Below, piece after piece: positions 1 through 5,390 of a stretch of 5,390 nt of DNA. The number at the start of each line of letters is the position of its first letter. Within the stretch, counting starts at the first letter, position 1. The notes beneath the pieces were generated by a model, which saw only the letters and a program-made list of their open reading frames with translations, did not search any database and was not told the DNA's origin. Made by a program: the position numbers and the translations under genes. Source of the stretch: Hydrogenothermaceae bacterium (GTDB lineage: Bacteria > Aquificota > Aquificia > Aquificales > Hydrogenothermaceae); assembly GCA_026984355.1 (NCBI GenBank), contig JALSSG010000015.1, positions 1 to 5,390 on the forward strand, written 5' to 3'.

Positions 1-852
1 AAAACTCCAGAACATATAGAAGTAATTAGACCGTTGAAAGATGGAGTTATTGCTGATTTTGATGTTACACAGGCTATGCTTAAATATTTTATTAAAAAAG
101 TTCATTCAAATCTTCCGTTTTCTTTTATTGCAAAACCAAGAATTATAGTAGGTGTTCCTTCTGGTATTACTACAGTAGAAAAAAGAGCTGTTGTAGATGC
201 AGCAAGACAGGCAGGTGCAAGAGAAATCTACCTTGTTGCCGAACCTATGGCAGCTGCTATAGGTGCAGGTCTTCCTATAAAAGAGCCTGGTGGAAATATG
301 ATAGTTGATATAGGTGGTGGAACATCTGAGATAGCTGTTATTTCTCTATCTGGTCTTGTCCTTTCTTACTCTATTAGAACAGCTGGTGATGAAATGAATG
401 AAGCTATCGTTCAGTATTTAAAGAGAAAACATCAAATTTTAATTGGTGAGCAGACAGCAGAAAAGATAAAAATTGAGCTTGGTTCTGCATATCCAACTGA
501 AAGAGATGAAGAGGAAATGGAAATAAGAGGTAGAGATATGACCGGAATGCCACGAGGTGTTTCTATCAAAGGAAAGGAGATAAGAGAGGCTCTTGAAGAT
601 GTTATATCCGCTATTGTTAATGCTGTTAGAACAGCACTGGAGAAAACTCCTCCAGAGCTTGCAGCAGATATTGTAGAAAGAGGTATTGTTTTAGCAGGGG
701 GTGGTTCTCTAATATATGGTTTAGACCAGAGATTAAGGGAAGAAACTGACCTTCCAGTATCTTACTGTGAAAATCCTCTTACAGCTGTTGCACAGGGAAT
801 AGGTGATGCTTTAGAAGACTTTGACCTTATAAAAAGAGTATCTTTTGCTTGA
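1..852 (+). CDS. mreB: Rod-shape-determining actin homologue MreB (5' partial)
   Basis: MreB is the bacterial actin-like ATPase that polymerises on the inner face of the cytoplasmic membrane and directs lateral wall synthesis by the Rod complex. The reading frame is open from base 1 (it begins K-T-P-E-H-I-E-V-I-R-P-L-K-D-G-V), so the gene starts upstream; the TTG at 34 is an internal Leu codon of the conserved RPLKDGVIADF stretch. There are 283 residues visible against about 335-350 in the family, so roughly 60 N-terminal residues, including the phosphate-1 loop, are missing. Visible landmarks, by residue in the window: VPSG at 52-55, EPMAAAIGAGL (connect-1) at 81-91, DIGGGTSE (phosphate-2) at 103-110, the GEQTAEKIK...GSA segment at about 149-163 and the adenosine motif GIVLAGGGSLI at 228-238. 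The C-terminus looks complete, ending at a TGA 5 nt before mreC. The gene is visibly less AT-rich than mreC and mreD, as expected for a strongly conserved protein. Confidence 0.97.
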   Translation, partial: KTPEHIEVIRPLKDGVIADFDVTQAMLKYFIKKVHSNLPFSFIAKPRIIVGVPSGITTVEKRAVVDAARQAGAREIYLVAEPMAAAIGAGLPIKEPGGNMIVDIGGGTSEIAVISLSGLVLSYSIRTAGDEMNEAIVQYLKRKHQILIGEQTAEKIKIELGSAYPTERDEEEMEIRGRDMTGMPRGVSIKGKEIREALEDVISAIVNAVRTALEKTPPELAADIVERGIVLAGGGSLIYGLDQRLREETDLPVSYCENPLTAVAQGIGDALEDFDLIKRVSFA

Positions 853-857
853 TTTAG

Positions 858-1733
858 ATGATTGAGTTTTTTAAAGCTTTATTTAGGTTTATACTTTCAA
901 ATATTTATACAAAAATTTTATTCTTTTTTATAATCCCGATTATTTTTTTAATTTTTATTTTCCTTTTTGTTGATACAAAAAAAGGTTCTCTTATTTACAG
1001 TGCAAAAAGTATTTTTTTGATGGTAGTTTATCCAGTTCAGAAAGTAGGAGAGGGAATTTATTCCTTTTCAAAGGAAAAGTTTTCTTTACTAAAAGATAAA
1101 TCAAAGCTTATTAAAGAAAATGAAATCCTAAAGCAAGAACTTGGATATCTAAAATTTAAAATTATAGAACTAAAGGATAAGGAAATAGAAAATCAGCAAT
1201 TAAAAAAGCTTTTGAATTTTACAAAACAAAGACAGGATATATTTAATGAGCTTTTTTACATAACAGGAAAGGTTATAGGAATTTCTTCTGATAATCTTTT
1301 TGATTTTGTAGTTATAAATGTAGGGAGTTTAGATGGTGTTTCTGAAGGTAATTTTGTTATAAATGATGGATATTTAGCTGGTATATTAACTCAGGTTTCA
1401 AGGTATTCTTCCTCAGTTTTACTTGTTACAAATAAAAATTTTAAAACTACAGTACGGCTTAGAAATACAAGAGAAATTGCTTTTTTTCAAGGTTTTAATA
1501 AAAATTACGGTATTTTAAAATTTGTAAGGCCTGAACAGGATATAAGAGTAGGAGATGTAGTTGAAACTGCCGGTTTTGATGGTTATCCATCTGGTATTCC
1601 AATAGGTATTGTTGATAGTGTAGATTATCAGGAAGGAAATTTTTTTAAGACTGTTAAAGTTAAAGTTTTTTTAAATCCTACAAAACTTGAATATGTACTT
1701 GTTTTAAAGAAAAAAGATGAAAAAAGAAAGTAA
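858..1733 (+). CDS. mreC: Rod-shape-determining protein MreC
   Basis: MreC is a bitopic inner-membrane protein whose periplasmic part assembles and contacts PBP2, activating the RodA-PBP2 synthase. The 291-residue protein has the family layout: a short cytoplasmic N-terminus, one strongly hydrophobic segment at about residues 18-38 acting as signal anchor, a Lys/Glu-rich coiled coil at about 75-120, and the beta-domain core from about 130 to 285. Recognisable core segments are VINVGSLDGVSEGNFVI (about 152-168), SSSVLLVTN (about 184-192) and DIRVGDVVETAGFDGYPSGI (228-247), which match the usual 'D.RVGD...TSG.GG.FP.G.P.G' pattern of MreC. The ATG at 858 lies 5 nt after the mreB stop. No clear Shine-Dalgarno precedes it, so translation probably depends on coupling to mreB. 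Its 3' end overlaps mreD by 17 nt. Identification is by motifs and context and is firm. Confidence 0.95.
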   Translation: MIEFFKALFRFILSNIYTKILFFFIIPIIFLIFIFLFVDTKKGSLIYSAKSIFLMVVYPVQKVGEGIYSFSKEKFSLLKDKSKLIKENEILKQELGYLKFKIIELKDKEIENQQLKKLLNFTKQRQDIFNELFYITGKVIGISSDNLFDFVVINVGSLDGVSEGNFVINDGYLAGILTQVSRYSSSVLLVTNKNFKTTVRLRNTREIAFFQGFNKNYGILKFVRPEQDIRVGDVVETAGFDGYPSGIPIGIVDSVDYQEGNFFKTVKVKVFLNPTKLEYVLVLKKKDEKRK

Positions 1734-2175
1734 ATATTTTTTAATTGGAATTTTACTTTTTTTATTTGAGATAACTGTTTTGTTTAAGCTATTTTCTGTT
1801 TATGGTATTTATCCATCTTTAATAAAAGTTTTTCTTACAATTGTAGCACTTGAGTTTCCTTTGAAAAAATCTTTAAAATTTGCTTTCTTCTTTGGTCTTT
1901 TTGAGGATTTATATATGGCTGAACTTTTTGTTTACAACGTTATTGTTAATCTTATTATCGTGTATGTTGTAAATGAAATAAAAAATCATATTGATTTTGG
2001 GATATATTTTTATGGAATTTCTCTTATAGCTTTTATATCAATTGCAGATTTATTGGTTAAATCAATACTGATTTTTGCAAAAACAGATATATTTTATATC
2101 TCTGCAAATTTTTTATTTTATGTTTTGCTTAATACAATTTTATATATTCCTCTCAAGGTATTGTTAGGTAGATGA
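1717..2175 (+). CDS. mreD: Rod-shape-determining membrane protein MreD
   Basis: MreD is a small polytopic inner-membrane partner of MreC in the elongasome; its exact biochemical role is unsettled in the literature. The 152-residue product is almost wholly hydrophobic, with about five or six predicted membrane segments (roughly 7-28, 31-46, 53-66, 70-87, 97-120, 128-149). That size and topology are typical of the family. The segment FFFGLFEDLYMAELFVYNVI (58-77) resembles the conserved MreD pattern 'G...D...G...G.N....'. The sequence is otherwise poorly conserved, so the call rests largely on topology plus its place between mreC and mrdA. The ATG at 1717 lies inside the last codons of mreC and is preceded only by an A/G-rich run (1706-1716), not a strong ribosome-binding site. 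The stop codon overlaps the mrdA start as ATGA. Base composition is extremely AT-rich, largely from Phe, Ile, Leu and Tyr codons. Confidence 0.9.
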   Translation: MKKESKYFLIGILLFLFEITVLFKLFSVYGIYPSLIKVFLTIVALEFPLKKSLKFAFFFGLFEDLYMAELFVYNVIVNLIIVYVVNEIKNHIDFGIYFYGISLIAFISIADLLVKSILIFAKTDIFYISANFLFYVLLNTILYIPLKVLLGR

Positions 2176-3980
2176 AAAAGAATAGAATTATTTTTGTTAT
2201 TGTCCTTCTTTCTATTGTTTATATAGCTTTAGCTGGAAGACTTTATTATCTCCAGGTTTTAAAGGGAGATTATTACAGAGAAATTTCTACAAAAAATTAC
2301 CTTAGACTATATACAATTAATCCTCCAAGAGGAAAAATTTTTGATAGAAACGGAATTTTGTTAGCCTATGATGTTCCTACCTTTTCTCTTGTTGCACTTC
2401 CGTACATAGTCCATAATAATTACAAAAAAAATCAGATTATAAAAGCTCTAAAAGATTATTTAGGTATAGATTTATCACCAGAGATTATAGAAGCTTTTGA
2501 AAAGGGATATATCACAAAAATTGTTGTTGCTGAAAATCTAACAGATAAACAGATAGAGAAATTCTACAATAAGTTTTACCTTTTTAAAGGTTTTTATATA
2601 GAAGTTGTACCTAAAAGAGTATATACTGAGTATGCTAAATATATGCCTCATGTTCTTGGTTATGTAGGATATCCATCTTATTCTCAGCTTAAGAACAATC
2701 CTTACTTAAGACCTGATGTCCTCGTTGGTAAAAGCGGTATAGAAAAGATGTATGATGATTTTTTAAGAGGAAGTCCCGGTTATAGAGCTGTTATCGTTGA
2801 TGCTTATGGAAGACAAAAGGAAGTTTTATGGGAGAAACAGCCTAAAAGAGGGAAAGATATATATCTGACTATAGATGCAAGGCTTCAAAAGATAGCATAT
2901 GAATCTTTTAAGGATTCAGGACAGCCTTCAGGAGCTGTAATAATAGTAAATCCACAAACCTACCAGATATTAGCTTTACTTAGTTATCCTACTTATGATA
3001 TAGAGAAATTCACAAAAGGATTTACACCTAAAGAATGGAAAAAATTAATAACAAATAAATATAAACCTTTGTTTAATAAGGCTTTGTATGGTTTATATCC
3101 TCCAGGGTCAATATATAAAATCATTGTTGGACTTGGTGCTCTTGAGGAAGGAGTTATTTCTCCTTATGAAAGGGTAGAAAGTGGAGCCGTTTTTAAGATT
3201 GGTAAATGGAAATATAGAAACTGGAATCCTGCTGGTTGTGGAAAGATAAATATTGAAGAAGCTTTAGAAATGTCATGTGATACATTTTTTTATCAAATTG
3301 GACTGGAACTTGGGGTAGATAGAATTGTTTACTATACTCATCTTTTTGGTCTTGGAGAGAAACTAAATAAAAGAATTGAAAGAAAAGTATCAAGGATACC
3401 TTCTCCAGATTGGAAAATGGAAGTTTTAAATGAAAACTGGTTTCATGGAGATACAATAAATCTTAGTATAGGTCAGGGATATCTGGCTATTACACCATTT
3501 GATGCAATCAAAATAATATCTCCAATAGCAAATGGTGGGAAAATCTATAAACCAGAACTTCTAAAAGCCTACTTTGATAATAAGGAAAATAAACTCCATC
3601 AGATAAAACCTGTTTTAGTAAGAGAGCTAAATGTAAACCCATTTTATATAAAAGTGATAAAGAAAGGTTTATATAAAGTAATATACGGTAAAAAAGGGAC
3701 TGCAAAGGTTTTAAGAGATGCACCAGTAAAAAGTGCAGGAAAAACAGGAACAGCTCAGGTATCAAGAAAAAAGAAAAAAGATAAAAATAAAAAAGAGGAA
3801 GTTAAATGGGAACTTAGAGATCATGCATGGTTTGTTGATTTTTATCCATATAAAAATCCAAAATTTGCAGTAGCAGTTTTTGTTGAACATGGTGAAAGTG
3901 GAGGTAGAGTAGCTGCACCAATTGTTAAAGAAATAATCGAAAATTCAGTTATAGAAGGTATTGTTGATGAGGATTTATAA
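2172..3980 (+). CDS. mrdA: Penicillin-binding protein 2, elongasome peptidoglycan transpeptidase
   Basis: PBP2 is the class B D,D-transpeptidase that cross-links the glycan made by RodA during elongation; it is anchored in the inner membrane and acts in the periplasm. The 602-residue protein has an N-terminal anchor at about 5-22, then the pedestal (PBP-dimer) domain with the RGKIFDRNG motif at 53-61 and VGKSGIEKMYDDFLRG at about 185-200. The transpeptidase domain follows, with the nucleophile motif S313-I-Y-K316 (within YPPGSIYK), the second motif S368-C-D370 in the PBP2-type context SCDTFFYQIG, and K524-T-G-T527. GDTINLSIGQGYLAITP at about 426-442 is also typical of PBP2. All three catalytic motifs are intact. 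Oddities are a lysine-rich stretch at about 532-545 just after KTG, and cysteines C356 and C369 close to the active site. The ATG overlaps the mreD stop by 4 nt. Possible AGG-type ribosome sites (2155-2158, 2166-2168) are poorly spaced, so coupling is likely. Confidence 0.97.
   Translation: MKKNRIIFVIVLLSIVYIALAGRLYYLQVLKGDYYREISTKNYLRLYTINPPRGKIFDRNGILLAYDVPTFSLVALPYIVHNNYKKNQIIKALKDYLGIDLSPEIIEAFEKGYITKIVVAENLTDKQIEKFYNKFYLFKGFYIEVVPKRVYTEYAKYMPHVLGYVGYPSYSQLKNNPYLRPDVLVGKSGIEKMYDDFLRGSPGYRAVIVDAYGRQKEVLWEKQPKRGKDIYLTIDARLQKIAYESFKDSGQPSGAVIIVNPQTYQILALLSYPTYDIEKFTKGFTPKEWKKLITNKYKPLFNKALYGLYPPGSIYKIIVGLGALEEGVISPYERVESGAVFKIGKWKYRNWNPAGCGKINIEEALEMSCDTFFYQIGLELGVDRIVYYTHLFGLGEKLNKRIERKVSRIPSPDWKMEVLNENWFHGDTINLSIGQGYLAITPFDAIKIISPIANGGKIYKPELLKAYFDNKENKLHQIKPVLVRELNVNPFYIKVIKKGLYKVIYGKKGTAKVLRDAPVKSAGKTGTAQVSRKKKKDKNKKEEVKWELRDHAWFVDFYPYKNPKFAVAVFVEHGESGGRVAAPIVKEIIENSVIEGIVDEDL
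3953..3958 (+). promoter_or_regulatory. Ribosome-binding site for rodA
   Basis: AGAAGG lies in the 3' end of mrdA, 8 nt before the ATG at 3967. This spacing is good for that ATG, but only 5 nt separate it from the TTG at 3964 and 2 nt from the TTG at 3961. It therefore favours 3967 as the rodA start. It is the clearest Shine-Dalgarno sequence among the visible genes. Confidence 0.6.
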
Positions 3981-5070
3981 CCCTTTAGGTTTTTTAAAGA
4001 ATATAGATTATTTTTTGTTTGTTCCAATTATTGTTTTAATTTTTTGGGGGGTATTAAACATATATAGTGCCTCAATTAATGAATATCCAAACATATATAT
4101 AAAACAGGGAATTTTTGGGATTTTAGGAATTCTTCTTATGGTTTTTCTTTCTGCTATAGACCTTAGAAAAATTGTAAACTTTTCTATAATTCTTTACGTT
4201 ATTGGAATATTCTCATTAATTTTTGTTCTTGTAGCTGGAGATGTTATTTTAGGTGCAAAAAGATGGATTAATTTAGGTTTTGTATCTTTACAGCCTTCAG
4301 AATTTATGAAAGTCATTGTTATTCTTGTTATCGCTTATTATTTATCTGATAAAAAAAGCCCTATATCGATATTTGATGCTATTGTTATTTTTTTTATAGC
4401 TTTTATTCCTGCCATTTTAACTATTCTTCAACCAGACCTTGGAACAGCTATAACTATTCTTTTTCCTGCAGTTTTTATAATATTCATATATGGAATTAAA
4501 AAAAGGTATATCATTACTGCTTTAATTGTAGTATTAGCTTTGGCACCATATCTTTGGAATCATCTTAAAGACTATCAAAAAAATAGAATTCTTGCTTTTT
4601 TAAATCCAGAAAAAGACCCTTTAGGTACAGCCTATCACATAATACAATCAAAAATAGCTATAGGTTCAGGGCAAATTACAGGAAAAGGATTTTTGAAAGG
4701 AACACAATCTAAACTGTATTTTTTACCAGAACAGCATACAGATTTTATATTTTCTGTTATAGGTGAGGAGTGGGGATTTTTAGTTTCTATTTTAGTTCTT
4801 ACAATTTACTTATTTTTAGTTGGAAGAATTTTTTACTGGGGATTACAGATAAAAGATAATACAGCCAAGGTTGTATGTTTTGGAGCAGCTTCTATTTTGT
4901 CATTTCAGGCATTTATAAATATATCCATGACTTTAGGGCTTGCTCCTGTTGTTGGGATAACGCTTCCATTTTTGAGCTATGGCGGTAGTTCATTACTTAC
5001 ATTTTCTTTGTTAATAGGCACAGTACTAAGTGCAGTATCTACATATAAAAAAGAAAAAATTCAATTTTAG
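3967..5070 (+). CDS. rodA: Rod-shape-determining peptidoglycan glycosyltransferase RodA (SEDS family)
   Basis: RodA polymerises lipid II into glycan strands in the inner membrane, working as a pair with PBP2 encoded just upstream. The 367-residue product is about the normal family length (roughly 360-370) and hydrophobic throughout, consistent with ten membrane helices. SEDS landmarks, numbered from the ATG at 3967, are GAKRWI at 96-101, QPSEFMK at 109-115, QPDLGTA at 155-161, PEQHTDFIF at 254-262 carrying the conserved essential Asp (D259) in the large extracellular loop, and LPFLSYGGSS at 333-342. The order and wording match RodA; FtsW is the paralogous alternative but is disfavoured by pairing with mrdA and the mre genes. 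Two in-frame TTG codons at 3961 and 3964 could extend the protein by two residues, but the AGAAGG at 3953-3958 favours the ATG, giving a 14-nt overlap with mrdA. It is the last gene of the visible operon. Confidence 0.96.
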   Translation: MRIYNPLGFLKNIDYFLFVPIIVLIFWGVLNIYSASINEYPNIYIKQGIFGILGILLMVFLSAIDLRKIVNFSIILYVIGIFSLIFVLVAGDVILGAKRWINLGFVSLQPSEFMKVIVILVIAYYLSDKKSPISIFDAIVIFFIAFIPAILTILQPDLGTAITILFPAVFIIFIYGIKKRYIITALIVVLALAPYLWNHLKDYQKNRILAFLNPEKDPLGTAYHIIQSKIAIGSGQITGKGFLKGTQSKLYFLPEQHTDFIFSVIGEEWGFLVSILVLTIYLFLVGRIFYWGLQIKDNTAKVVCFGAASILSFQAFINISMTLGLAPVVGITLPFLSYGGSSLLTFSLLIGTVLSAVSTYKKEKIQF

Positions 5071-5087
5071 ATATATTTAAATTCAAA

Positions 5088-5115
5088 GTTCACTTAATTT
5101 TGGTATTAAGTTAAC
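5088..5115. repeat. AT-rich inverted repeat between rodA and the convergent transposase
   Basis: The arms GTTCACTTAAT (5088-5098) and ATTAAGTTAAC (5105-5115) are complementary at 10 of 11 positions around a 6-nt loop, TTTGGT. The repeat covers the end of the transposase gene and lies 17 nt past the rodA stop. It could act as a bidirectional, weak terminator for the two converging genes. However, the stem has few G-C pairs, and neither strand has a clean U-run after it (the - strand side is only T-rich: TTTGAATTTAAAT). It could equally belong to the end of the insertion sequence or be chance in AT-rich DNA. Confidence 0.4.
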
Positions 5116-5390
5116 AAGTAGATAGTAAATTCCATCTAACAAAAACTAAAGCCAAAGCTCTATATAAAGCTCTAATAGATTTAGCATAAGCCTTTGTTTT
5201 TCGCTTTAACATAGCTAGTTTACTTCTTAAAAATGAATGCAAGCCCTCACTCCAATTTGTATATCCGTATTTCTTAACCTTCCTGTTTTCTAAATTTTCA
5301 TAAACTCTATAACCGTCTGTTTCTATTTCTTTTGCCATTGGAATTTGATAATAAAAGTTCCAAAATGTATTTTCATCTCTTTTTCCTATC
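5102..5390 (-). mobile_element. IS1-family insertion sequence, transposase-distal end (continues past the window)
   Basis: The right part of the window is the 3' end of an IS1-like element lying tail-to-tail with rodA. The family call comes from the transposase. The outer boundary is not established: 5102 is a guess because GGTATTA... starts there and IS1 ends begin GGTNATG, but the similarity beyond that is modest and would place the terminal repeat over the end of the transposase gene. The true end could be anywhere between 5071 and 5111. The other terminal repeat and any 8-9 bp target duplication lie outside the window. Confidence 0.6.
5111..5390 (-). CDS. IS1-family transposase, C-terminal part (5' partial)
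   Basis: This is a DDE-type transposase that cuts and joins the ends of its insertion sequence. The frame stays open to the window edge: upstream of the Met codon at 5336-5338 it reads I-G-K-R-D-E-N-T-F-W-N-F-Y-Y-Q-I-P without a stop, so that Met is internal and the gene continues outside. The visible 92 residues compare with roughly 230 for a full IS1-family enzyme. T-D25-G-Y-R-V-Y-E matches the TDGW.LYE region of IS1 InsB around the second catalytic Asp. E48-G-L-H51-S-F-L-R55 followed by KLAMLKRKTKAYAKS matches the E..N...R..LARL.RK...FSKS block of IS1, with the same internal spacing. The visible part shows no frameshift or stop, so this copy may be intact. Codon use and AT-richness resemble the neighbouring genes, so it does not look recently acquired from a compositionally distant host. 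IS1 enzymes are often made by a -1 frameshift; whether this one is cannot be seen here. Confidence 0.85.
   Translation of the reverse strand, partial: IGKRDENTFWNFYYQIPMAKEIETDGYRVYENLENRKVKKYGYTNWSEGLHSFLRSKLAMLKRKTKAYAKSIRALYRALALVFVRWNLLSTC

Noticed and set aside
34..852. TTG at 34 as the start of mreB
   Set aside because: The frame is open to base 1 and the upstream codons continue the MreB sequence; the TTG encodes Leu inside a conserved block, so the gene is cut by the window edge.
3193..3456. Open frame on the - strand within mrdA
   Set aside because: It lies opposite the PBP2 transpeptidase domain, resembles no family I know and looks like a shadow of the real gene.
3961..3966. TTG codons as rodA starts
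   Set aside because: They sit too close to the AGAAGG site (2 and 5 nt), while the ATG at 3967 has 8-nt spacing.
3508..4027. Open frames on the - strand (3508-3765 and 3842-4027)
   Set aside because: Both are antisense to the conserved mrdA and rodA coding sequence, with Leu/Phe-rich low-complexity products typical of shadows in AT-rich DNA.
5111..5338. A complete 75-residue gene starting at the ATG 5338 on the - strand
   Set aside because: The frame continues without a stop to the window edge, and the extra residues (GKRDENTFW...) fit an IS1-like transposase, so the Met is internal.
1..5390. CRISPR array, tRNA, rRNA, riboswitch or a novel defence system
   Set aside because: I saw no repeat-spacer pattern, no tRNA-like fold and no unexplained gap longer than 40 bp; known genes account for nearly every base.

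Overview
This window holds most of a bacterial cell-elongation (rod-shape) operon on the + strand, followed tail-to-tail by the end of an insertion sequence on the - strand. The DNA is very AT-rich. The proteins are rich in Lys, Ile, Glu and Phe, and arginine is written mostly as AGA. Together with the gene order and the IS1-like transposase, this suggests a low-GC, possibly thermophilic Gram-negative bacterium. A member of the Aquificota such as the Hydrogenothermaceae (Sulfurihydrogenibium-like) would fit, but that assignment is an inference from style and not a proof.

Layout: bases 1-852 are the C-terminal ~80% of mreB, whose start lies before the window. Next come mreC (858-1733), mreD (1717-2175), mrdA encoding PBP2 (2172-3980) and rodA (3967-5070). 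The genes are separated by 5 nt or overlap by 4 to 17 nt, so they almost certainly form one translationally coupled transcription unit. No promoter is visible because the 5' end of the operon is outside the window. A 40-bp gap with an AT-rich inverted repeat separates rodA from the C-terminal part of an IS1-family transposase (5111-5390, - strand), which runs off the right edge.

The five operon proteins make up the core elongasome. MreB filaments under the inner membrane orient synthesis. MreC and MreD link the cytoskeleton to the periplasmic machinery and activate it. RodA (SEDS glycosyltransferase) polymerises lipid II into glycan, and PBP2 (class B transpeptidase) cross-links it. All catalytic motifs that fall inside the window are present in PBP2 and RodA, so the system looks functional.

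I see no undescribed biological system here. The operon is conventional. The points worth a second look are two spaced cysteines around the PBP2 active site, a lysine-rich insertion after the PBP2 KTG motif, the IS element directly behind rodA, and the hairpin at that junction.
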